Positions 1-13,666 of a stretch of DNA of 18,653 nucleotides are shown in pieces (the stretch's first letter is position 1; each line of letters starts with the position of its first letter). The stretch covers positions 1-18,653 of the forward strand of contig JBGSHY010000108.1 of assembly GCA_041751995.1 (NCBI GenBank), in the 5' to 3' direction. The notes beneath the pieces are model-generated. The model was not told the DNA's origin, searched no databases, and saw only the letters and a program-made list of their open reading frames with translations. The position numbers were made by a program, and so were the translations under genes. This stretch comes from JANMEX01 sp041751995. GTDB lineage: Bacteria; Pseudomonadota; Alphaproteobacteria; Rhizobiales; Rhizobiaceae.

Positions 1-141
1 GGCGTCGATCTGGTCATACGCCTTGAACTCGCCGAAAAACTTGGTGATCGCCGCCGTCAGCGACGTCTTGCCATGGTCAACGTGACCAATCGTGCCAATG
101 TTCACATGCGGCTTATTGCGTTCAAACTTGCTCTTGGCCAT
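1..141 (-). CDS. tuf: Elongation factor Tu, 5' part only (runs off the window)
   Basis: The first 47 residues of EF-Tu are encoded here. EF-Tu is the cytosolic GTPase that carries aminoacyl-tRNA to the ribosomal A site. The start MAKSKFERNKPHMNIGTIGH is the typical alphaproteobacterial N-terminus. The P-loop GHVDHGKT, which binds GTP, follows directly. Upstream of the ATG at 141 lies a GGAGAGG-type ribosome binding site, and fusA ends 30 nt before. This is the last visible gene of the rpsL-rpsG-fusA-tuf operon. The reading frame leaves the window intact, so this is truncation by the window edge, not a pseudogene. A second tuf copy ends the window at 18491. The two visible parts do not overlap, so their identity cannot be compared here. 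Confidence 0.98.
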   Translation of the reverse strand, partial: MAKSKFERNKPHVNIGTIGHVDHGKTSLTAAITKFFGEFKAYDQIDA

Positions 142-171
142 GTGACCTCTCCGTTCTCTCTATGCCCGAAC

Positions 172-2262
<2,091 letters not shown>

Positions 2263-2292
2263 GGGAGGTTGCCCCTAAATCTTTCTTCGGAG

Positions 2293-2763
2293 TTACCAGC
2301 GATAGTGCGAGAACGCGCGGTTGGCATCAGCCATCCGGTGCGTATCTTCGCGCTTTTTCACGGCGGAACCGCGGTTGTTCGCCGCATCGAGCAATTCGCC
2401 CGACAGACGGTCAACCATGGTGGTTTCATTGCGGCCGCGAGCGGCGTTGATCAGCCAGCGAATGGCGAGCGCCTGGCGGCGTTCGGGACGAACGTCAACC
2501 GGCACCTGATAGGTCGCACCACCAACACGGCGGGAGCGCACTTCAACATGCGGAGCGACGTTGCCGAGCGCTGTATGGAATAGCGCGACCGGCTCCTGCT
2601 TCGACTTGGCCTGAACGGAGTCCAGTGCGCCGTAAACGATCGTTTCGGCAACGGACTTCTTCCCATCATACATGATGGCGTTCATGAATTTCGTGATGAC
2701 CAAATCACCGAACTTCGGGTCCGGGTTGATCTCACGCTTTTCTGCTCTGTGGCGACGGGACAT
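2293..2763 (-). CDS. rpsG: 30S ribosomal protein S7
   Basis: Encodes a 156-residue S7, the primary 16S rRNA binder that nucleates assembly of the 30S head and lines the E site. The N-terminus MSRRHRAEKREINPDPKFGD and the C-terminal run ANRAFSHYRW are characteristic of the family, and the length fits bacterial S7. The gene starts 17 nt after rpsL and is followed by fusA after 30 nt, so the three are almost certainly co-transcribed. A GAGG stretch lies about 8 nt upstream of the ATG. In E. coli, S7 represses its own operon by binding the rpsL-rpsG gap. That gap is only 17 nt here, too short for the same structured site, so any feedback would have to act elsewhere; this last point is inference. 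Confidence 0.98.
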   Translation of the reverse strand: MSRRHRAEKREINPDPKFGDLVITKFMNAIMYDGKKSVAETIVYGALDSVQAKSKQEPVALFHTALGNVAPHVEVRSRRVGGATYQVPVDVRPERRQALAIRWLINAARGRNETTMVDRLSGELLDAANNRGSAVKKREDTHRMADANRAFSHYRW

Positions 2764-2780
2764 TTCTCAGGCCTCGTTGA

Positions 2781-3152
2781 TTACTTAGGACGCTTCGCGC
2801 CGTACTTGGAACGGCGCTGCTTGCGGTTCTTGACACCCTGCGTATCGAGGACGCCGCGGATGATGTGATAACGCACACCCGGCAAATCCTTGACGCGGCC
2901 GCCACGGATCATGACGACAGAGTGTTCCTGAAGGTTGTGGCCTTCACCCGGAATGTAGCCGATGACCTCAAAACCATTGGTGAGGCGCACCTTGGCAACC
3001 TTGCGGAGAGCCGAGTTCGGCTTCTTCGGGGTCGTGGTGTAGACGCGTGTGCAAACGCCGCGCTTTTGCGGGCACTGCTGCATCGCCGGAACTTTGTTGC
3101 GCTTGACCGGCGCAATGCGCGGCTTGCGGATAAGTTGGTTTACGGTAGGCAT
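2781..3152 (-). CDS. rpsL: 30S ribosomal protein S12
   Basis: Encodes a 123-residue S12, a decoding-centre protein that controls translational accuracy and is the classical streptomycin-resistance locus. I chose the ATG at 3152 (MPTVNQLIRKPR) over an in-frame ATG nine codons upstream, because MPTVNQ is the conserved start and AGGAAGG sits about 7 nt before it. Conserved segments include TTPKKPNSALRK and GGRVKDLPGVRYH. Lysines 43 and 88 and proline 91, the common resistance positions, carry the sensitive-type residues. This is the first gene of the str operon, with rpsG 17 nt downstream. Upstream is a gap of about 560 bp with a hairpin-bearing leader and a candidate promoter. Confidence 0.98.
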   Translation of the reverse strand: MPTVNQLIRKPRIAPVKRNKVPAMQQCPQKRGVCTRVYTTTPKKPNSALRKVAKVRLTNGFEVIGYIPGEGHNLQEHSVVMIRGGRVKDLPGVRYHIIRGVLDTQGVKNRKQRRSKYGAKRPK

Positions 3153-3248
3153 TAAACCTTCCTCTTGTCTTTCGTTCACGCCCCGCAGGGCTTATTTCCG
3201 GCTCCACAGGCATTGCCTGCATTCCATGCACGAAATCGGGCCACAGAC

Positions 3249-3301
3249 CCGCTTTTAAAAGCGGCGTGCCCGAAATACGCAGAGGAAACGCTCGCGCGTT
3301 T
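3249..3301 (-). promoter_or_regulatory. Two hairpins in the presumed rpsL 5' leader
   Basis: A 16-nt perfect palindrome, CCGCTTTTAAAAGCGG, occupies 3249-3264. Flanking GGGC and GCCC blocks could form an outer stem around it. A second hairpin at 3286-3301 reads AAACGC-GCGA-GCGTTT on the minus strand, a 6-bp stem closed by a GNRA-type tetraloop. Both lie 97-150 nt upstream of the rpsL ATG, inside the leader expected from the candidate promoter at 3407-3435. They could be part of a translational feedback site or simply leader structure. No family was recognised. Confidence 0.35.
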
Positions 3302-3406
3302 CATGACCCAGCAATGGCATTCCCGTGGATCGAACCTTGTTTGAGGTGAACTCCAGAACGTGTCGTTCCGAAAAACCCAACCTCACATTGGCTCTGACTG
3401 ACGCGG

Positions 3407-3435
3407 TGGATACAGAAGCCACCCGGTTCCGTCAA
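3407..3435 (-). promoter_or_regulatory. Candidate promoter of the rpsL-rpsG-fusA-tuf operon
   Basis: On the minus strand a -35 box TTGACG (3430-3435) is separated by 17 nt from TATCCA (3407-3412). The -35 matches consensus at five of six positions. The -10 matches only TAT, which is not unusual for alphaproteobacterial housekeeping promoters. It is placed after the rpoC terminator and about 255 nt before the rpsL ATG. This was found by eye only. Confidence 0.4.
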
Positions 3436-3532
3436 CCCCGAAACACCAAGTTTATTGAGGTTGGAAGGCTTAAACGCCCGTTTGCGGCCCCGTTTTGCGC
3501 CAAACGCATGGCCCACCAAGAAAAGAGGCAAA

Positions 3533-3662
3533 GATTCCGTTTCACCGGGCAAAATGATTCAAAGAGATGTCGCCGATTCCCAATGTTTGGCCAGCGATTC
3601 CCGGTGTTTTTTGAATCAGAATCTTAGTCCCCTGCCCCAAGTCGCTGATTCTATTGAGAATC
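3533..3662. repeat. Cluster of eight GANTC sites between rpoC and the str operon
   Basis: GATTC or GAATC occurs at 3533, 3556, 3575, 3596, 3613, 3619, 3647 and 3658, giving eight sites in 130 bp; about 0.5 would be expected by chance at equal base composition. GANTC is the target of CcrM, the cell-cycle DNA adenine methyltransferase of alphaproteobacteria. The last two sites form the arms of a small dyad, GATTCT-ATTG-AGAATC (3647-3662). Two others belong to a 21-bp direct repeat. The cluster lies upstream of the candidate str promoter and contains no gene. Confidence 0.6.
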
Positions 3663-3694
3663 AAAAAGGCCGCGCTGTTGCCAGCGCGGCCTTT
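3663..3694 (-). terminator. Intrinsic terminator after rpoC
   Basis: A perfect 13-bp stem, AAAGGCCGCGCTG (3665-3677) with CAGCGCGGCCTTT (3682-3694), closes a 4-nt loop. On the minus strand it ends in a run of five T. It starts 17 nt after the rpoC stop codon, as expected for the end of the rpoBC transcript. This is a textbook rho-independent terminator. Confidence 0.92.
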
Positions 3695-3711
3695 GTCAGC
3701 TTTAGCCTTGA

Positions 3712-7908
<4,197 letters not shown>

Positions 7909-8023
7909 GCCGTTCTCCTTTTCGGGCTTGCGCCCTTTTCGAGATCAAACGCCTGAAGCCGGTTCGGCAAGGCGCTGGAATGTGTCTGCGGGCCGATGAC
8001 GCGGCCAAATACGGAACTGGAGC

Positions 8024-8048
8024 GGGCGGCGAAATCCTCTCGCCGCCC
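8024..8048 (-). other. GC-rich hairpin in the rpoB-rpoC gap
   Basis: A perfect 9-bp stem, GGGCGGCGA (8024-8032) with TCGCCGCCC (8040-8048), lies 11 nt after the rpoB stop codon. No T run follows on the minus strand, so it is unlikely to terminate. It may protect or delimit the rpoB message end or separate translation of the two genes; this is inference. A smaller GGGC-GCAA-GCCC hairpin lies nearer rpoC, around 7922-7933. Confidence 0.5.
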
Positions 8049-8058
8049 TGCCCCGTTA

Positions 8059-11000
8059 CTATTCTGCCGCGTCGGGCAGTTGTGCCTGCTCATTCGGCAA
8101 AGGCGCTGCTTCCAGCTCGACATTGAGGCCGAGCGAACGCATTTCCTTGACCAGAACGTTGAAGCTTTCCGGAATGCCCGCTTCGAACGTGTCGTCGCCG
8201 CGAACAATGGCTTCGTACACTTTCGTGCGGCCCGCCACGTCGTCTGACTTGACGGTGAGCATTTCCTGCAGCGTGTAGGCTGCACCGTAGGCTTCGAGCG
8301 CCCAGACTTCCATTTCGCCGAAACGCTGGCCACCAAACTGCGCCTTGCCGCCCAGCGGCTGCTGAGTAACGAGCGAGTAAGGTCCGATCGAACGCGCATG
8401 GATCTTGTCGTCGACCAAATGGTGAAGCTTGAGCATGTAAATGTAGCCCACGGTCACCTTGCGGTCGAATTCCTCGCCGGTGCGCCCGTCAAAGAGCGTT
8501 ACCTGACCAGTTTTCGACAGCCCTGCCTTTTCAAGCATGATGTCAACGTCAAGTTCCTTGGCGCCGTCGAAGACCGGCGTTGCGATAGACACGCCGCGGC
8601 GTGTCTGTTCGGCAAGACGCAACACCGAAGCGTCATCGTACCTGCGAACCGGCTCATTGCGGTCATTGTCCGGGAAGACGCTTTCAAGTGTCGCACGAAG
8701 CGGCTTGATGTCGGCGTTCTTCTTGTAGGCGTCGATCATTTCACCGATCTTGAGGCCCATGCCTGCGCATGCCCAGCCAAGATGGGTTTCAAGGATCTGC
8801 CCGACGTTCATGCGTGAAGGCACGCCCAGCGGATTGAGCACGATGTCGACATGTTCGCCATTCTCGAGGAACGGCATGTCTTCCACCGGCACGATCTTGG
8901 AGACCACGCCCTTGTTGCCATGACGGCCGGCCATCTTGTCGCCTGGCTGGATCTTGCGCTTCACAGCAACAAAGACCTTGACCATCTTCATGACGCCGGG
9001 CGGCATTTCATCGCCGCGCTGGACCTTTTCGACCTTGTCCATGAAACGCTGTTCAAGGCGCTTCTTGCTATCGTCATACTGACCGCGCAAGGCTTCGATT
9101 TCGCCCTGCAGCTTCTCGTCATCGGTCGCAAACTGCCACCACTGCGAGCGCGGATATTCGGCCATCACTTCAGGGGACAGCTTGCCGCCCTTCTTGAAGC
9201 TCTTGGGACCCGAAACCGCTTCGCGGCCATCAAGCATGCCGACAAGACGGCTGTAGACGTTGCGGTCCAGAATGGCCTGCTCGTCGTCGCGGTCTTTTGC
9301 CAGACGCTCGATTTCCTCGCGTTCAATCGCCATCGCACGTTCGTCTTTTTCGACGCCATGACGATTGAACACGCGCACTTCAACGACCGTGCCGTAGGTC
9401 CCGGGCGGCATGCGCATGGAGGTGTCACGCACGTCCGATGCCTTTTCGCCAAAGATCGCGCGCAGAAGCTTCTCTTCCGGCGTCATCGGGCTTTCACCCT
9501 TCGGCGTGATCTTGCCAACCAGAATGTCGCCTGGCAGCACTTCGGCGCCGATATAGACAATGCCGGCTTCATCGAGGTTCTTCAGCGCTTCTTCCGAAAC
9601 GTTCGGAATATCGCGGGTGATTTCTTCCGGCCCGAGCTTGGTGTCGCGGGCCATCACTTCGAATTCTTCGATGTGGATGGAGGTGAACACGTCATCGCGG
9701 ACGATGCGCTCGGAAAGAAGGATCGAATCCTCGTAGTTGTAGCCATTCCACGGCATGAACGCGACGAGCACGTTGCGGCCGAGCGCCAGATCGCCGAGGT
9801 CCGTCGATGGACCATCGGCAATGATATCGCCCTTTTCGATCCGGTCACCGACACGCACCAGCGGACGCTGGTTGATGCAGGTCGACTGGTTCGAACGCTG
9901 GAACTTCATCAGGCGGTAGATATCCACGCCGGACTTGCCCGGATCGAGATCTTCCGTGGCGCGAAGCACGATACGTGTCGCGTCAACCTGATCGACGATG
10001 CCTGTGCGGCGGGCCGCAATGGCGGCGCCGGAGTCTCGGGCGACAATCGGCTCCATACCGGTTCCGACAAACGGCGCTTCGGCGCGTACCAGCGGCACGG
10101 CTTGACGCTGCATGTTCGAACCCATCAATGCGCGGTTGGCGTCATCGTTTTCAAGGAACGGAATGAGCGCGGCAGCCACCGACACCATCTGCTTGGGCGA
10201 AACGTCCATCAAATCGACGTTTTCGCGCGGCGCCATGATGACATCGCCAGCATAGCGGCAAATCACAAACTCGTCGACGAACCGGCCTTCCTTGTCGAGC
10301 TCGGCGTTGGCCTGCGCGACGTGGTGCTTGGATTCTTCCATGGCCGAAAGATAGACCACGTCAGTCGTCAGCTTGCCGTCAACGATCTTGCGGTACGGCG
10401 ATTCGATGAAGCCGTACTTATTGACGCGGGCAAACGTGGCGAGCGAGTTGATCAGGCCGATGTTCGGGCCTTCCGGTGTTTCAATCGGGCAGATGCGGCC
10501 ATAATGGGTCGGATGCACGTCGCGGACTTCAAAGCCGGCGCGCTCACGGGTCAAACCGCCAGGTCCAAGCGCCGAAAGACGACGCTTGTGGGTAATTTCC
10601 GAAAGCGGGTTGGTCTGATCCATGAACTGCGACAGCTGCGAGGAGCCGAAGAATTCGCGGACAGCAGCGGCAGCCGGCTTGGCGTTGATCAGGTCTTGCG
10701 GCATGACAGTGTCGATTTCAATCGACGACATGCGTTCCTTGATCGCACGCTCCATGCGGAGCAGACCGACGCGGTACTGATTTTCCATCAATTCGCCGAC
10801 AGAACGCACACGGCGGTTGCCGAGGTTGTCGATGTCGTCGATTTCGCCCTTGCCGTCGCGCAATTCGACGAGCGTCTTGACCACCGCGATGATGTCATCC
10901 TTGCGCAGGACACGGTGCGTGTCCGGGCAATCGAGATCGAGGCGCATGTTCATCTTGACGCGGCCGACGGCCGACAGGTCATAGCGTTCCATATCAAAGA

Positions 11001-12195
11001 ACAGCGAATTGAACATGGCTTCCGCCGTGTCCATTGTTGGCGGCTCACCCGGGCGCATGACGCGGTAGATGTCGAACAACGCATCCTGACGCGACTCGTT
11101 CTTGTCGGCAGTCAGCGTGTTGCGGATGTAAGGTCCAATGTTGACGTGATCGATGTCGAGCACCGAAATTTCGTCAAGACCAAGCTCGGTCAGGATCTTG
11201 TACTTCTTCTCATCAATTTCGTCGCCGGCTTCGAGGTAAATCTCGCCGGTCTGATAGTTGACGATGTCTTCGGCCAAATAGGTGCCGAGCAGGTCTTCTT
11301 CCGTCGCGCGGATGGCCTTGAGGCCTTTGTCGGCGAGCTGCTTGGACGTACGCACAGTAAGCTTCTTGCCGGCTTCCACCACGACTTCGCCGGTGTCGGC
11401 GTCAATCATGTCGGCAACAGCCTTGAAGCCCTTGTAGCGTTCCGCGGAGTAAGGAATGCGCCAATGCTTGCCGTCGCGGGCGTAGGAGAACTTGTTGTAG
11501 AATGTCGACAGGATTTCTTCGCCATCCATGCCGAGCGCCATTAAGAGCGATGAAACCGGCAACTTGCGGCGGCGGTCAATACGGGCGTGAACGATGTCCT
11601 TGGCGTCGAACTCGATGTCGAGCCATGAGCCGCGGTACGGAATGACGCGTGCGGCAAAAAGGAACTTGCCCGACGAGTGGCTTTTGCCCTTGTCGTGATC
11701 AAAGAAGACGCCCGGCGAACGGTGCATCTGCGAAACGATAACGCGTTCGGTGCCGTTGACGATAAAGGTGCCGTTGTCGGTCATGAGCGGCATATCGCCC
11801 ATGTAAACGTCCTGCTCCTTGATGTCCTTGATGGACTTGGCGCCGGTGTCGGCATCCACATCAAACACGATCAGGCGCAGTGTGACCTTCAGCGGAGCAG
11901 CGTAAGTCAAATCGCGCTGGCGACATTCATCAACATCGAACTTCGGCGCTTCAAATTCGTACTTGACGAATTCCAGCATGGCCGCGCCCGAGAAATCGGA
12001 GATCGGAAACACCGACTTGAATACGGCTTGCAGGCCCTCATCCAGGCGCCCGCCTTCCGGTTCGTCGACCATCAGGAACTGGTCATACGACGCCTTTTGA
12101 ACCTCAATAAGGTTCGGCATTTCCGCAACTTCGGGGATCTTCCCGAAAAACTTGCGGACTCTCCGGCGACCGTTGAACGAAAGGGTCTGAGCCAT
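8059..12195 (-). CDS. rpoB: DNA-directed RNA polymerase subunit beta
   Basis: Encodes a 1378-residue beta subunit that forms the catalytic core with RpoC. The rifampicin pocket reads SSQLSQFMDQTNPLSEITHK from residue 518, with numbering shifted by +10 from E. coli. The usual resistance positions Q523, D526, S532, H536, R539, S541 and I582 carry sensitive-type residues. T528 and L540 differ from the E. coli N518 and I530 and are probably lineage variants. PIETPEGPNIGLI follows intact. The ATG at 12195 (MAQTLSFNGRRRVRKFFGK) has GAGGAG about 6 nt upstream. It follows rplL after 175 bp containing two hairpins, and rpoC lies 150 bp downstream. An 897-codon opposite-strand frame inside this gene is a coding shadow. 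Confidence 0.99.
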   Translation of the reverse strand: MAQTLSFNGRRRVRKFFGKIPEVAEMPNLIEVQKASYDQFLMVDEPEGGRLDEGLQAVFKSVFPISDFSGAAMLEFVKYEFEAPKFDVDECRQRDLTYAAPLKVTLRLIVFDVDADTGAKSIKDIKEQDVYMGDMPLMTDNGTFIVNGTERVIVSQMHRSPGVFFDHDKGKSHSSGKFLFAARVIPYRGSWLDIEFDAKDIVHARIDRRRKLPVSSLLMALGMDGEEILSTFYNKFSYARDGKHWRIPYSAERYKGFKAVADMIDADTGEVVVEAGKKLTVRTSKQLADKGLKAIRATEEDLLGTYLAEDIVNYQTGEIYLEAGDEIDEKKYKILTELGLDEISVLDIDHVNIGPYIRNTLTADKNESRQDALFDIYRVMRPGEPPTMDTAEAMFNSLFFDMERYDLSAVGRVKMNMRLDLDCPDTHRVLRKDDIIAVVKTLVELRDGKGEIDDIDNLGNRRVRSVGELMENQYRVGLLRMERAIKERMSSIEIDTVMPQDLINAKPAAAAVREFFGSSQLSQFMDQTNPLSEITHKRRLSALGPGGLTRERAGFEVRDVHPTHYGRICPIETPEGPNIGLINSLATFARVNKYGFIESPYRKIVDGKLTTDVVYLSAMEESKHHVAQANAELDKEGRFVDEFVICRYAGDVIMAPRENVDLMDVSPKQMVSVAAALIPFLENDDANRALMGSNMQRQAVPLVRAEAPFVGTGMEPIVARDSGAAIAARRTGIVDQVDATRIVLRATEDLDPGKSGVDIYRLMKFQRSNQSTCINQRPLVRVGDRIEKGDIIADGPSTDLGDLALGRNVLVAFMPWNGYNYEDSILLSERIVRDDVFTSIHIEEFEVMARDTKLGPEEITRDIPNVSEEALKNLDEAGIVYIGAEVLPGDILVGKITPKGESPMTPEEKLLRAIFGEKASDVRDTSMRMPPGTYGTVVEVRVFNRHGVEKDERAMAIEREEIERLAKDRDDEQAILDRNVYSRLVGMLDGREAVSGPKSFKKGGKLSPEVMAEYPRSQWWQFATDDEKLQGEIEALRGQYDDSKKRLEQRFMDKVEKVQRGDEMPPGVMKMVKVFVAVKRKIQPGDKMAGRHGNKGVVSKIVPVEDMPFLENGEHVDIVLNPLGVPSRMNVGQILETHLGWACAGMGLKIGEMIDAYKKNADIKPLRATLESVFPDNDRNEPVRRYDDASVLRLAEQTRRGVSIATPVFDGAKELDVDIMLEKAGLSKTGQVTLFDGRTGEEFDRKVTVGYIYMLKLHHLVDDKIHARSIGPYSLVTQQPLGGKAQFGGQRFGEMEVWALEAYGAAYTLQEMLTVKSDDVAGRTKVYEAIVRGDDTFEAGIPESFNVLVKEMRSLGLNVELEAAPLPNEQAQLPDAAE

Positions 12196-12272
12196 CGTCG
12201 CTCCTCGTAAAATGCCCGAAACGGGCTGACATCATGGATCCGCCGGATGTTCTGGCGGCTTTCAACGGGGAA

Positions 12273-12316
12273 AACCCGTTTCCGAAAGGCAGTTCCCTGC
12301 CTTTTGGAAATGGGTT
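12273..12316 (-). other. Long imperfect hairpin before rpoB, candidate RNase III site
   Basis: A 20-bp inverted repeat (12273-12292 with 12297-12316) surrounds a 4-nt loop. Eighteen of 20 positions pair on the minus strand, the other two being A-C mismatches. It lies 77 nt upstream of the rpoB start. In E. coli the rplL-rpoB gap has an attenuator followed by an RNase III cleaved stem. The same order is seen here, so a processing role is a reasonable inference. Confidence 0.55.
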
Positions 12317-12321
12317 CGATA

Positions 12322-12362
12322 CGCAAACAAATCCGGACCGGCGGGTTTGATCCCGCCAGTCC
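12322..12362 (-). terminator. Candidate rplL-rpoB attenuator
   Basis: Immediately after the rplL stop, GGAC-C-GGCGGG (12335-12345) pairs with CCCGCC-A-GTCC (12352-12362) around a 6-nt loop. The stem is 6 bp plus 4 bp around one mismatch. On the minus strand it is followed by ATTTGTTTG, a weak T-rich tract, which suits partial rather than full termination. Partial termination here is the known way E. coli makes more L7/L12 than RNA polymerase. Confidence 0.55.
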
Positions 12363-12370
12363 GACAGATA

Positions 12371-12745
<375 letters not shown>

Positions 12746-12794
12746 TTTCTTTTCCTTTAACGATTCGAATAGTGTTCTGCAGCGAGGAACAACC

Positions 12795-13313
12795 TCATGC
12801 CGCCTCGTCCTTCCGGGCATAGGCGCCGAACACACGGGCGAGCTGAGCCGCCGGTGCGTTGACGACCTGAGCGATACGCGAGGCTGGCGTCGAAATCATG
12901 CCAACCAAACGTGCGCGCAGTTCGTCCAGCGAAGGCAGCGAGGCAAGAGCCTTGATACCATCCGCATTCAGGCCTGTGGCTCCCATGGCGCCGCCGAGAA
13001 CAATGAGCTTGTCATTGGTCTTGGCGAATTCCACGGTCACCTTCGGAGCTGCAACGGGATCCGTTGCGTAGGCGATAATTGTCTGACCCTTGAACAGATC
13101 AGTAATTGAAGCCGACTCCGTGCCCTGAAGAGCAATTTTGGCGAGACGGTTCTTCGCGACCTTGACGTGTCCGCCAGCTGCACGCATTTTTGAACGATAG
13201 TCGTTCATCTGCGCCACTGTCAGACCGGCATAGTGAGCCACCACAACAGATCCCGTCGTCGTAAAGACTTCGTTCAACGTCGTGACGAGCTCGCGCTTTT
13301 CCGCTCTATCCAC
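12795..13313 (-). CDS. rplJ: 50S ribosomal protein L10 (GTG start)
   Basis: Encodes L10, which anchors L7/L12 dimers to 23S rRNA at the stalk base. I place the start at a GTG at 13313, giving 172 residues beginning (M)DRAEKRELVTTLNEVF. This is the usual Rhizobiales start and length, and GGAGAG lies about 6 nt upstream. An in-frame ATG 24 codons earlier would add a basic tail unlike the family. Conserved stretches include GSVVVAHYAGLTVAQM and KVAKNRLAKIAL. The C-terminal helix that binds L7/L12 is present (LARVFGAYARKDEAA). It is preceded by a 353-bp structured gap after rplA and followed by rplL after 49 nt. A GTG start may help keep L10 below L7/L12; this is inference. Confidence 0.96.
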   Translation of the reverse strand: MDRAEKRELVTTLNEVFTTTGSVVVAHYAGLTVAQMNDYRSKMRAAGGHVKVAKNRLAKIALQGTESASITDLFKGQTIIAYATDPVAAPKVTVEFAKTNDKLIVLGGAMGATGLNADGIKALASLPSLDELRARLVGMISTPASRIAQVVNAPAAQLARVFGAYARKDEAA

Positions 13314-13612
13314 TGCCACTCTCCAGTTGGCAGACTGCTTTTTGTATACAGCCTGCCGGGTTGCCTTTTGCCGCTCCCGGGACATCCGGTCACGACGCTC
13401 TGAGGATCCTGTCCCCCTCGCATCCGCTTTTTACAGCGGGCGGCGAAAGGCCGTCTGGGTTCGAACCAATTCCTGGCGGCTGACCGCCTGAATATCGTCA
13501 TCCCCGTCTCATGCAGGCCCAAATGGATTATGGCGTGAGCCACCCGCAATCTCGGACAGGACTTCCGGAAGTTTCCTTCCGGAAATCCGGGCTCTTTTGA
13601 CAAGCCCGGAAT
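13314..13612 (-). promoter_or_regulatory. Hairpin-rich rplJL leader, candidate L10 feedback region
   Basis: The rplA-rplJ gap is gene-free and rich in stems on the minus strand. An 8-bp stem lies at 13586-13593/13603-13610. A perfect 9-bp stem with a GAAA tetraloop lies at 13563-13571/13576-13584. A 5-bp stem lies at 13475-13479/13484-13488 and another at 13424-13428/13435-13439. A 9-bp stem with one G-U pair lies at 13329-13337/13349-13357, about 16 nt before the GTG. In other bacteria the L10-L7/L12 complex represses its operon by binding this leader. I could not identify the conserved L10-binding kink-turn by eye, and I found no convincing promoter. Confidence 0.4.
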
Positions 13613-13619
13613 TCTTTTG

Positions 13620-13646
13620 AAAATCAGGTCGTTACAACCCGATTTT
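13620..13646 (-). terminator. Candidate terminator after rplA
   Basis: On the minus strand AAAATCGGGTTG (13646 down to 13635) pairs fully with CGACCTGATTTT (13631 down to 13620) around a 3-nt TAA loop. This gives 12 bp including two G-U pairs. The 3' arm ends in four T followed by C, so the U-run is short. It starts 20 nt after the rplA stop. It may end or attenuate the rplKA transcript before rplJL. Confidence 0.5.
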
Positions 13647-13666
13647 AAAACACTTTATGACGCTGC

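Noticed and set aside
8851..11544. An 897-codon open frame on the plus strand inside rpoB
   Set aside because: It is fully antisense to an intact, highly conserved gene. It reflects codon bias that keeps stops out of the opposite frame. Its predicted protein shows no recognisable domain.
13314..13385. Longer L10 starting at an ATG 24 codons upstream
   Set aside because: The extension is basic and unlike the family, overlaps the hairpin leader, and the GTG at 13313 has a better ribosome site and gives the usual 172 residues.
13458..13467. GGTTCGAACC upstream of rplJ, resembling a tRNA T arm and so a possible attachment-site remnant
   Set aside because: It is only a 10-bp palindrome with no acceptor-stem sequence, CCA or tRNA half around it, and no mobile gene nearby.
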